A stretch of 10,743 nt of DNA. Source: an uncultured Phascolarctobacterium sp. (GTDB lineage: Bacteria; Bacillota; Negativicutes; Acidaminococcales; Acidaminococcaceae). Shown in pieces: positions 1 through 5,446 of this stretch. The stretch is from assembly GCA_900554395.1 (NCBI GenBank), contig USHB01000035.1, forward strand, positions 1 through 10,743, given 5' to 3'. Both the position numbers and the translations under genes were made by a program. Below the pieces are notes generated by a model that worked only from the letters and a program-made list of their open reading frames with translations, was not told the DNA's origin and did not search any database. Position 1 is the first letter of the stretch. Each line of letters starts with the position of its first letter.

Positions 1-16
1 CCGCAGCCGAACCGCA

Positions 17-75
17 AAAAAATTTAAAAATTTTTTAAAATTAGTGTTGACATTAATGCAAATAAACAGTATAAT
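17..75 (+). promoter_or_regulatory. Consensus promoter of tRNA-Arg with upstream A/T tract
   Basis: A perfect -35 TTGACA (47-52) and a perfect -10 TATAAT (70-75) are separated by exactly 17 bases. An almost pure A/T tract at 17-43 lies directly upstream and looks like an UP element. Transcription should start near 82, leaving a leader of about 26 bases that RNase P would remove. Such a strong promoter is normal for stable RNA genes. Nothing else is recognisable in bases 1-16. Confidence 0.9.
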
Positions 76-107
76 ATCATTTGTCAGCAGCAAGAGTGCT
101 GAAACGT

Positions 108-184
108 GACTCCGTAGCTCAGTTGGATAGAGCGTTTGACTACGAATCAAAAGGTCGCAGGTTCGAATCCTGCCGGGGCCACCA
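108..184 (+). tRNA. tRNA-Arg (anticodon ACG), CCA encoded
   Basis: The cloverleaf folds by hand: acceptor 108-114 with 174-180, D stem GCTC/GAGC, anticodon stem TTTGA/TCAAA closing the loop CTACGAA (anticodon ACG), variable loop AGGTC, and T stem GCAGG/CCTGC around TTCGAAT. The discriminator A181 is followed by an encoded CCA (182-184). The ACG anticodon, edited to ICG by TadA, reads CGU, CGC and CGA arginine codons. One oddity is that the second acceptor pair is A109 against C179, a mismatch, and the fourth is a T-G wobble. The rest of the molecule is intact, so I consider it a real tRNA gene. Confidence 0.95.
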
Positions 185-195
185 AATAAAAAATT

Positions 196-221
196 ACACC
201 GTAGCAATACGGTGTTTTTTT
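196..221 (+). terminator. Intrinsic terminator of tRNA-Arg
   Basis: An eight-pair stem ACACCGTA/TACGGTGT (196-203 with 208-215) encloses the tetraloop GCAA and is followed by a run of T. It lies 12 bases after the encoded CCA and ends the single-gene tRNA transcript. Confidence 0.93.
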
Positions 222-246
222 ATTTTATGTTTACATCACCTCATAA

Positions 247-279
247 AAAAAGATGACGGAAAACTTCCGTCATCTTTTT
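247..279 (-). terminator. Terminator of the lipoprotein gene (bidirectional)
   Basis: A perfect inverted repeat pairs 247-261 with 265-279 (core GATGACGGAA/TTCCGTCATC) around a three-base loop. It is flanked by A and T runs, so it can stop transcription from either side. On the minus strand it lies 11 bases past the stop of the lipoprotein gene; on the plus strand it backs up the tRNA terminator. Confidence 0.9.
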
Positions 280-290
280 ATTATGCCTTA

Positions 291-848
291 CTATTCTTTT
301 TCATATCTGGTTAAATTGCCGTTCAAATCAAATTCAGCATCATATTTTTCGCGGGTACCTTCAACGCCCCAGCTTGCATACATACCGTCACGTCCCAAAA
401 TATAAACAAGCAGGTCTTCAACTTTGCCGCCTTCAACATCTTTGGCTTTTGCTTCTAACTGTTTATACATATCCGGTACTTTAGCAAAATTAATGCTGCT
501 CATCGGAGTTACGTTATCTTCCATCCGTCCGTCGCCGGTAAGCTGTACAGGGTTTGGTCCCTCCCATTTGCCGTTGGTGTAACTATAATTATCTACATCT
601 TCCGTGCCGGGCTTAACAATATAAATATCAATTGAATCTCCGACGCCGTCCTGTTCATAATGCATTAAGGAAATATCCTGGAAAACCATTAAATCGTGCC
701 CTTTTAAGCCGTCTTTGTTTTTCAGTTCGTCCATAATGCGAACCAGTTCGCCCTCGTCCTTGTACATATTTTTGCTGCTGCCACCACCGCCGCAGCCAAC
801 AACTGCCAGCATTACCAACGCCATTACCATAACCAATAATTTTTTCAT
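291..848 (-). CDS. Small lipoprotein of unknown function
   Basis: The 185-residue product begins with a lipoprotein signal peptide: positive MKK, a hydrophobic stretch to about residue 17, then lipobox V-V-G-C with the acylated cysteine at 19. A flexible Gly/Ser linker (20-25) follows. The mature part of about 165 residues is acidic and soluble. Its end alternates polar and aromatic residues, with YDAEFDLNGNLTRYE at the C-terminus, a pattern seen in PepSY-like or SmpA-like beta-sheet domains, but I cannot assign a family. It should be anchored on the outside of the cytoplasmic membrane. The ATG is supported by AGGAGG at 857-862, eight bases away. It is a single-gene unit with its own promoter and terminator. 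The function is not recognised. Confidence 0.85.
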   Translation of the reverse strand: MKKLLVMVMALVMLAVVGCGGGGSSKNMYKDEGELVRIMDELKNKDGLKGHDLMVFQDISLMHYEQDGVGDSIDIYIVKPGTEDVDNYSYTNGKWEGPNPVQLTGDGRMEDNVTPMSSINFAKVPDMYKQLEAKAKDVEGGKVEDLLVYILGRDGMYASWGVEGTREKYDAEFDLNGNLTRYEKE

Positions 849-887
849 AAACTCCGCCTCCTTTAAATTTATTGCTACTATATTTTA

Positions 888-916
888 ATTATAATACGCG
901 CTCAAAATAAAAACAA
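888..916 (-). promoter_or_regulatory. Promoter of the lipoprotein gene
   Basis: Read on the minus strand, -35 TTGTTT (911-916) and -10 TATAAT (888-893) are 17 bases apart. The predicted start lies near 881, about 33 bases before the coding sequence, which leaves room for the ribosome binding site only. Confidence 0.75.
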
Positions 917-945
917 TTATCGTTTCTTCTTTTTACAGGCAAAAT

Positions 946-974
946 AAAAATCCCGGCTTTAAACCGGGATTTTT
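946..974 (-). terminator. Terminator after the GDT1-family gene (bidirectional)
   Basis: The stem AAAAATCCCGG/CCGGGATTTTT (946-956 with 964-974) has a seven-base loop. On the minus strand it is followed by a T-rich run (complement of 941-950). It sits 33 bases beyond the stop codon of the Mn2+ exporter gene. Confidence 0.88.
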
Positions 975-1007
975 TACTATATTATTGTTACGGTTATACT
1001 GCGACCA

Positions 1008-1583
1008 TCAGCTCATAAGGCTGCCGCCTGTATACCAATCGTAAATGCCGATAAGCCCGAACAGAATAAATACGGTTGCTGCGCCCCATTTAACTGCGCG
1101 CTCCGGAATACGTTTGCCAAGCACATTGCCTACAACAACACCAAAGCCATCGGCAATCATCATGCCTGTGGTTGTACCAATCCACACAGGAATAATGGTA
1201 TGGAACTGTGCGGCAAGCGCAACTGTGGCAAGCTGCGTTTTATCGCCCATTTCCGCAAGGAAGAAAGCAACGGCAACAGTCCAAAACGGACTCATTCCGC
1301 GTTCCTTGTCTTCGCCTTCCAGTTTATCACCGCGGATTGTCCACAAGCCAAAAATAATGAAAGAAATTGAAGCCGCCAGCTGAATGGTGCTCATCGGAAT
1401 AAATTCGGTTAAATAAGAACCTACCGCCACCGCAAAAAGATGGTTGAAAACAGTTGCCGCAAAAACGCCCGCCATAACCGTTTTCCAGTTATATTTGGTG
1501 GCAAATGCCATTGCCAAAAGCTGGGTTTTGTCACCCATTTCTGCCAAAACCACAAAAATACATGCTGTCATAAACGCTGTCAT
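1008..1583 (-). CDS. mneA: GDT1/UPF0016 (TMEM165)-family Mn2+ exporter
   Basis: The 191-residue membrane protein consists of two homologous three-helix halves. Each opens with the family signature E-M-G-D-K-T-Q (E15-Q21 and E111-Q117), whose acidic residues are the presumed ion ligands. A charged loop (about 84-96, GDKLEGEDKERG) joins the halves. Bacterial members such as Vibrio MneA export Mn2+ across the cytoplasmic membrane; Golgi GDT1/TMEM165 moves Ca2+ and Mn2+. The start is the ATG at 1581-1583 because AGGAGGG (1592-1598) lies eight bases upstream and the signature then falls at the normal distance from the N-terminus. The frame stays open to an ATG at 1658, adding 25 residues without a well-spaced ribosome binding site. 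A Mn2+ riboswitch precedes the gene, which strongly supports Mn2+ as substrate. The symbol follows the Vibrio homologue by family and context, not by alignment. Confidence 0.92.
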   Translation of the reverse strand: MTAFMTACIFVVLAEMGDKTQLLAMAFATKYNWKTVMAGVFAATVFNHLFAVAVGSYLTEFIPMSTIQLAASISFIIFGLWTIRGDKLEGEDKERGMSPFWTVAVAFFLAEMGDKTQLATVALAAQFHTIIPVWIGTTTGMMIADGFGVVVGNVLGKRIPERAVKWGAATVFILFGLIGIYDWYTGGSLMS

Positions 1584-1684
1584 GAAAAATACCCTCCTAA
1601 ATTTCATACATATTAAAATAATAATCAGCGCTATGGCGTATCTGCCTGTATACCACATCCTTCTTTTATTTTATTTATAAACAT

Positions 1685-1750
1685 AAAAAAACGAGACACC
1701 TTAGCACAAAACAGGTACACTTGTCCTTATTCTGTGCTAAAGGTCTCGTT
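1685..1750 (-). terminator. Riboswitch-controlled terminator in the mneA leader
   Basis: On the minus strand AACGAGAC (1743-1750) pairs with GTCTCGTT (1690-1697). The stem continues through TTTAGCACA against TGTGCTAA for roughly 25 pairs with a few wobbles and bulges, and ends in seven T (complement of 1685-1691). Its 5' arm includes 1737-1743, which is also the 3' strand of aptamer helix P1. The two structures are therefore mutually exclusive: Mn2+-stabilised P1 should prevent termination and switch the gene on. Confidence 0.93.
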
Positions 1751-1833
1751 TTTAGCTGTTAGATGCTAAAGAATAAGCCAAACCGCATAGCGGCTAGTAT
1801 GTTGACTTATTGCCGGGAACTACTCCCCTTTAG
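1737..1833 (-). promoter_or_regulatory. yybP-ykoY (Mn2+) riboswitch aptamer upstream of mneA
   Basis: The minus strand has the class hallmarks in order. The 5' segment CTAAAGGGGAGTAG starts at 1833. A helix AATAAG/CTTATT (1806-1811 with 1772-1777) follows, with the conserved TCAACATAC (1797-1805) just inside it and a CCGC/GCGG hairpin. An accessory hairpin TTTAGC/GCTAAA comes next. Finally GAGACCTTTAG closes P1, seven pairs CTAAAGG/CCTTTAG (1827-1833 with 1737-1743). This aptamer class binds Mn2+ between two conserved loops. The adjoining terminator makes it a transcriptional ON switch. Confidence 0.95.
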
Positions 1834-1857
1834 TTATCGTTTGAAGTTAATGTAAAA

Positions 1858-1886
1858 ATTCTAACAAAAAGATATAAATCTGTCAA
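1858..1886 (-). promoter_or_regulatory. Promoter of the riboswitch-mneA transcript
   Basis: Read on the minus strand, a perfect -35 TTGACA (1881-1886) lies 17 bases from -10 TAGAAT (1858-1863). The expected start near 1851 puts the aptamer about 18 bases into the transcript. The strength suggests constant transcription with control left to the riboswitch. Confidence 0.88.
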
Positions 1887-1917
1887 GAAATTTTTTATTT
1901 TCTTGTTGCTGCCGGCG

Positions 1918-1933
1918 ACAAAAGTCCTTTTGT
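1918..1933. repeat. 16-bp palindrome between the divergent promoters
   Basis: ACAAAAG and CTTTTGT flank a two-base centre, a perfect 7-2-7 inverted repeat. It lies between the -35 boxes of the two divergent promoters (1881-1886 and 1947-1952) without overlapping either. It could bind a dimeric regulator. It does not match the Fur, PerR or MntR box consensus I know, and it may be chance in an A/T-rich spacer. Confidence 0.4.
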
Positions 1934-1946
1934 ATACAGAATTTCA

Positions 1947-1975
1947 TTGATATTTTACAGCAAAAATGTTATACT
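1947..1975 (+). promoter_or_regulatory. Promoter of the riboswitch-ATPase transcript
   Basis: The -35 TTGATA (1947-1952) and -10 TATACT (1970-1975) have a 17-base spacer. The expected start is near 1982, about 29 bases before the aptamer. A second A/T-rich box at 1986-1994 lacks a matching -35. Confidence 0.82.
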
Positions 1976-2010
1976 TGTTCTAAGTTATATTATAGCAGTA
2001 TGACTTAAAG

Positions 2011-2100
2011 ATGAGGGAGTAGTTACCGCATAAAATGCGGGGCATCTCAACATACACGGACGATAAAATCGCCTGAAATGCCTTAATTAACGAGACTCAT
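2011..2100 (+). promoter_or_regulatory. yybP-ykoY (Mn2+) riboswitch aptamer upstream of the ATPase
   Basis: This element shares exact conserved blocks with the mneA aptamer in the same order: GGGAGTAGTT (from 2015), TCAACATAC (2047-2055) and AACGAGAC (2089-2096). The helices have different sequences with preserved pairing: P1 ATGAG/CTCAT (2011-2015 with 2096-2100), a hairpin CCGCAT/ATGCGG (2026-2031 with 2035-2040), a long-range helix GGCAT/ATGCC (2041-2045 with 2078-2082) and an inner CGAT/ATCG hairpin. Covariation of stems around constant loops is strong evidence for the class. P1 is shorter than in the mneA copy. Confidence 0.92.
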
Positions 2101-2139
2101 GCAGGCAAGTCATGACGCTATGATCTTGCGCAGTGTTTT
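2100..2139 (+). terminator. Terminator-like hairpin in the ATPase leader (possible expression platform)
   Basis: TGC(AG)GCAAGTCAT pairs with ATGA(T)CTTGCGCA (2100-2113 with 2120-2132) around a six-base loop, followed by GTGTTTT. An outward extension would take bases 2098-2099 from the 3' strand of P1. The T run is short and interrupted, so termination would be weak. The hairpin may instead help arrange access to the ribosome binding site downstream. Confidence 0.5.
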
Positions 2140-2150
2140 AAAAAAATTAA

Positions 2151-2156
2151 GGGAGG
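2151..2156 (+). promoter_or_regulatory. Ribosome binding site of the ATPase, possibly sequestered by the aptamer
   Basis: GGGAGG lies seven bases before the ATG at 2164. Bases 2145-2152 (AATTAAGG) are exactly complementary to CCTTAATT at 2081-2088 inside the aptamer's 3' half. In the folded aptamer the first two of those bases belong to the GGCAT/ATGCC helix, so aptamer folding and sequestration would compete. That suggests Mn2+-dependent control of translation. The TTAATTAA core is self-complementary, which makes such a match easier to obtain by chance. Confidence 0.5.
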
Positions 2157-2163
2157 CAGAAAA

Positions 2164-4842
2164 ATGAAATTCTACCTGGAATCTGTGGAGAATACTTTTA
2201 AAGAAGTTTCTTCCAATCCAAACGGCCTTTCTACACAAGAGGCCGAAGCAAGACTTCAAAAGTACGGCAAAAACAAACTTGCCGAAGGGAAAAAGGTTTC
2301 CCTGCTGCAGCGCTTTTTAGAGCAGCTGTCTGACCCAATGCTGATTATCCTGATGGTAGCAGCTGTCGTCTCCGGTATCACCAACTATCTTTCCGGCGAA
2401 TCACCGGTCGACGTATTTATCATCATGTTTGTTGTTATTTTAAATTCGGTACTGGGCGTTATTCAGGAAAGCAAGGCCGAAAAAGCCATTGAAGCCCTGA
2501 AAGAAATGTCCGCTGCAATGTCCAAAGTTTACCGCGATGGCACTCTTGTTACCATTAAGAGTGAAGACCTCGTTCCCGGCGACGTTATCGCGCTGGAAGC
2601 AGGCGACGCAGTTCCTGCCGATTCCCGTATTATTGAATGTGCCAGCTTAAAAGTTGAAGAAGCTGCACTTACCGGCGAATCTGTACCTGTTAATAAAAAA
2701 CTCGATACCTTAACCACCAGCGGCGAAGAAAAAGACGTTCCGCTCGGCGACCGCAAAAACATGCTGTATAACGGCACCGCTGTTGTATACGGCCGCGGCA
2801 AGGCAGTAGTTGTAGGCACCGGCATGAACACCGAAATGGGTAAAATTGCTACCGCTATTACCGAAGCCAGCGAAGGCGAAACCCCGCTGCAGAAAAAACT
2901 CAGCCAGCTCAGTAAAATCCTTACTTACATGGTACTGGGCATCTGCGCATTCATCTTTGCGTTCAGCGTATGGCGTGCCGATGCGATTGACACCCGCCTG
3001 ATTCAGGATTCCTTCATGGTTGCAGTAAGCCTTGCGGTTGCAGCTATTCCTGAAGGCCTGGCAGCAGTTGTTACTATCGTGCTTTCAATAGGCGTTACCA
3101 AAATGTCCAAACGCCATGCGGTTATCCGTAAACTTACCGCAGTAGAAACCTTGGGCTGCACCGAAATTATCTGCTCCGATAAAACCGGTACCTTAACCCA
3201 GAACAAAATGACGGTTGTTGACCATTTCCATTTCACCAAAGACCGTCCGTACCTTGCAAAAGCCATGAGCCTTTGCTGCGACGCTGAAATTGACGATAAC
3301 GGCAATGTAACCGGCGAACCTACCGAAGCAGCACTTGTTACCTATTCTTACACCGTAGGCAACCCGAAAAACAAACTTGTGCCGCTGTATCCGCGTATCG
3401 GCGAAGCTCCGTTCGATTCCGTAAGAAAGATGATGTCTACGGTTCACGAACGTTTAAATAAAGAATATCTTAAACTCCCCGGCGTTTGCGATTATGTACA
3501 GTTCACCAAAGGCGCACCGGGCGAAGTATTAAACCTCTGCACCCATTATCTGGATGAAAACAGCGTTATCAAACCGTTGACCGATGACAAACGCGAACTC
3601 ATCCAAAGCCATATCCGCCGCATGGCGAACAATGCACTGCGCGTACTTGCCTGCGCTAAACGCGAATATGAAAAACCGCCTACGGATTTCAGTCCGGAAG
3701 CACTTGAACATGATTTGATTTTCGTTGGCATTACCGGCATGATTGACCCGGTTCGCCCCGAAGTTGTAGACGCTATTAAAGAATGCCACAATGCAGGCAT
3801 CCGCCCGGTTATGATTACCGGCGACCATATCGACACTGCTGTTGCCATTGCTAAACAGCTCGGCATTGTTAAAGATGCTTCCGAAGCTATTACCGGCGCA
3901 CAGCTCAACGATATCAGCGAAGAAGAATTCAACGGCGGCGCTGTTGAAAAATACTCCGTATATGCACGTGTACAGCCTGAACATAAGGTACGCATTGTAA
4001 AAGCATGGCAGGCACGCGGCAAAGTAACCGCTATGACCGGCGACGGCGTTAACGATGCTCCTTCCATAAAAAATGCCGATATCGGTATCGGCATGGGCAT
4101 TACCGGCACCGACGTTACCAAAAATGTTGCCGATATGGTACTTGCCGACGATAACTTTGCAACCATAGTTGCAGCAGTTGAAGAAGGCCGCCGTATTTAT
4201 GACAACATCCGTAAATCCATTCAGTTCCTGCTTTCTTCCAACCTTTCCGAAGTTATCAGTATCTTCGTTTCTACTATGATGGGCTTCACCATTCTGCTGC
4301 CTATCCACCTGCTGTGGATTAACCTTATTACCGACGCATTCCCGGCACTCGCACTTGGCATGGAAAAAGGCGAAGCCGATATTATGAAACGCAAACCGCG
4401 TTCTTCCAATGAAGGCATTTTTGCCGGCGGCATGGGCTTTGACTGCGCATATCAGGGCGTTATGCTGGCAGGTGTAACTCTGGTATCCTACTTTGTAGGC
4501 CACTATGTTGAATCCGGCCGTTGGGAAGTTGTTGACAGCCTTGACGGTATGACAATGGCATTCATTACTCTGGCAATGGCAGAAATCTTCCATTCCTTCA
4601 ACATGCGTTCCCAGCATATGTCCATCTTCAGTGCTCAGGGTCATAACCCGTACCTGTATGGTTCCATGATTTTCTCACTGATTTTAAGTACCGGTATCGT
4701 TTACATGCCTGTTATTTCCGATATGTTCAAATTCCAGCATATCTCCTTTGAAGAATACTTCATTGCAATGGGCATGGCCTTCTCGGTAATTCCTATCGTA
4801 GAAACTGTAAAATTCATTCAGCGCAAAATGCGTCATCAATAA
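2164..4842 (+). CDS. P2A-type cation-transporting ATPase (Ca2+/Mn2+ exporter)
   Basis: The 892-residue pump has the full P-type ATPase plan. It has an N-terminal cation-ATPase domain, M1-M2 (about 58-100), actuator loop with TGES (170-173), M3-M4 (about 252-310) with PEGL (296-299), and phosphorylation site DKTGT (D339). These are followed by the nucleotide-binding region with KGAPG (449-453), TGD (552-554), hinge TGDGVNDAP (625-633) and M5-M10 to the C-terminus. The residues matching both calcium sites of SERCA appear present: E297 in M4, N693 and E696 in M5, N720, T723 and D724 in M6, and probably E807 in M8. That predicts Ca2+-ATPase chemistry, but the Mn2+ riboswitch upstream and the adjacent GDT1 gene point to Mn2+ efflux, as described for the YoaB/MgtA-type pumps of lactococci and streptococci. 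GGGAGG supports the start. It is a single gene ending at a strong terminator. Confidence 0.95.
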   Translation: MKFYLESVENTFKEVSSNPNGLSTQEAEARLQKYGKNKLAEGKKVSLLQRFLEQLSDPMLIILMVAAVVSGITNYLSGESPVDVFIIMFVVILNSVLGVIQESKAEKAIEALKEMSAAMSKVYRDGTLVTIKSEDLVPGDVIALEAGDAVPADSRIIECASLKVEEAALTGESVPVNKKLDTLTTSGEEKDVPLGDRKNMLYNGTAVVYGRGKAVVVGTGMNTEMGKIATAITEASEGETPLQKKLSQLSKILTYMVLGICAFIFAFSVWRADAIDTRLIQDSFMVAVSLAVAAIPEGLAAVVTIVLSIGVTKMSKRHAVIRKLTAVETLGCTEIICSDKTGTLTQNKMTVVDHFHFTKDRPYLAKAMSLCCDAEIDDNGNVTGEPTEAALVTYSYTVGNPKNKLVPLYPRIGEAPFDSVRKMMSTVHERLNKEYLKLPGVCDYVQFTKGAPGEVLNLCTHYLDENSVIKPLTDDKRELIQSHIRRMANNALRVLACAKREYEKPPTDFSPEALEHDLIFVGITGMIDPVRPEVVDAIKECHNAGIRPVMITGDHIDTAVAIAKQLGIVKDASEAITGAQLNDISEEEFNGGAVEKYSVYARVQPEHKVRIVKAWQARGKVTAMTGDGVNDAPSIKNADIGIGMGITGTDVTKNVADMVLADDNFATIVAAVEEGRRIYDNIRKSIQFLLSSNLSEVISIFVSTMMGFTILLPIHLLWINLITDAFPALALGMEKGEADIMKRKPRSSNEGIFAGGMGFDCAYQGVMLAGVTLVSYFVGHYVESGRWEVVDSLDGMTMAFITLAMAEIFHSFNMRSQHMSIFSAQGHNPYLYGSMIFSLILSTGIVYMPVISDMFKFQHISFEEYFIAMGMAFSVIPIVETVKFIQRKMRHQ

Positions 4843-4865
4843 TTTGTTGATATAACCTTAAACTT

Positions 4866-4899
4866 AAAAGCGGTATGGCAAACGCCATACCGCTTTTTT
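4866..4899 (+). terminator. Intrinsic terminator of the ATPase gene
   Basis: A perfect ten-pair stem GCGGTATGGC/GCCATACCGC (4870-4879 with 4884-4893), extended by A-T pairs, is followed by six T. Read the other way the T run is poorer (TTTTAAG), so it would serve the convergent regulator gene less efficiently. No separate terminator for that gene is visible in 4900-4933. Confidence 0.93.
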
Positions 4900-4933
4900 C
4901 TATACCTAAAACCAAATATATTGCAATAATATC

Positions 4934-5266
4934 TTAAATTTTGCCAAGCCGTTTTTGATACTCCCTGCCCCATTGTTCCATTACATCAATAATTGGAAGC
5001 ATTGATTTTCCAAGTTCACTGAGTGAATATTCAACGCGCGGAGGAACTTCCGGATAAACAGTGCGGATAACTATACCGTCGCTTTCCATTGAGCGCAGGC
5101 TGTCTGTCAGCACCTTTTGGCTGATTCCGTTTAAATCTTTTTTCAGTTCATTAAAACGCCATGTACGCATTTTAAGGTTACGCAAAATAAGCAGCTTCCA
5201 CTTGCTGCCGATAAGCGCCACAGTTGTTGCTACCGGGCAGGCCGGCAGTTCTTCTTTGGTCAGCAT
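4934..5266 (-). CDS. HxlR-family winged-helix transcriptional regulator
   Basis: The 110-residue protein is a single HxlR domain of usual length: the opening CPV...IGSKWKLLILRNL (10-31), the recognition segment around GISQKVLTDSLRSME, the wing P-P-R-V-E-Y-S-L-S (about residues 74-82) and a C-terminal dimerisation helix. The N-terminal cysteine (C10) is the one that senses thiol-reactive or oxidising compounds in relatives such as YodB and HypR, so redox sensing is plausible but inferred. The ATG at 5264-5266 is chosen because GGAG (5275-5278) lies eight bases upstream and overlaps an in-frame GTG at 5273-5275, which is thus an unlikely start. HxlR proteins usually control a divergent neighbour, here the gene at 5447. 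Confidence 0.92.
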   Translation of the reverse strand: MLTKEELPACPVATTVALIGSKWKLLILRNLKMRTWRFNELKKDLNGISQKVLTDSLRSMESDGIVIRTVYPEVPPRVEYSLSELGKSMLPIIDVMEQWGREYQKRLGKI

Positions 5267-5303
5267 GGTTATCACTCCGCATCAGTTTTTATCTTATGTT
5301 CAA

Positions 5304-5332
5304 ATTATAATCTATCATAATTATATGCGCAA
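5304..5332 (-). promoter_or_regulatory. Promoter of the HxlR-family gene
   Basis: On the minus strand -35 TTGCGC (5327-5332) and -10 TATAAT (5304-5309) are 17 bases apart. The candidate operator repeats begin five bases upstream of the -35, where a bound repressor could block or modulate initiation. Confidence 0.65.
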
Positions 5333-5336
5333 CAGC

Positions 5337-5399
5337 GGTTACAAAAAGGTTACCTGGTAATAGATTTGTGCGTACTTGCTGCCGCTGCAATAACCTTTT
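5337..5399. promoter_or_regulatory. Candidate HxlR operator repeats
   Basis: Two copies of GGTTAC (5337-5342 and 5348-5353) are spaced 11 bases apart, one helical turn. The second runs into a palindrome TTACCTGGTAA (5350-5360). AAAAGGTTA (5344-5352) also recurs inverted as TAACCTTTT (5391-5399), touching the -10 box of the downstream gene. Overlapping direct and inverted repeats between divergent promoters are typical of an autoregulating dimeric repressor. Binding by the adjacent HxlR protein is inferred. Confidence 0.55.
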
Positions 5400-5404
5400 A
5401 TAAT
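5376..5404 (+). promoter_or_regulatory. Promoter of the MBL-fold-like gene
   Basis: The -35 TTGCTG (5376-5381) and -10 TATAAT (5399-5404) are separated by 17 bases. The inverted repeat half-site TAACCTTTT fills the end of the spacer and touches the -10, which suggests repression by occlusion. Confidence 0.7.
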
Positions 5405-5446
5405 CAAACCGTAAAACAAATTATAACAAAACGGAGGTTATAAATT

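Noticed and set aside
81..314. Open frame running through the tRNA and its terminator
   Set aside because: It overlaps a clear tRNA, two terminators and the end of a real gene, and its start (TTG at 81-83) lies at the predicted tRNA transcript start without a ribosome site.
3529..4644. Long open frame (371 codons) on the minus strand inside the ATPase gene
   Set aside because: It lies antisense to conserved ATPase motifs, has no ribosome binding site, and its composition (many His, Asn, Phe, Cys) is what a mirrored frame of this gene gives.
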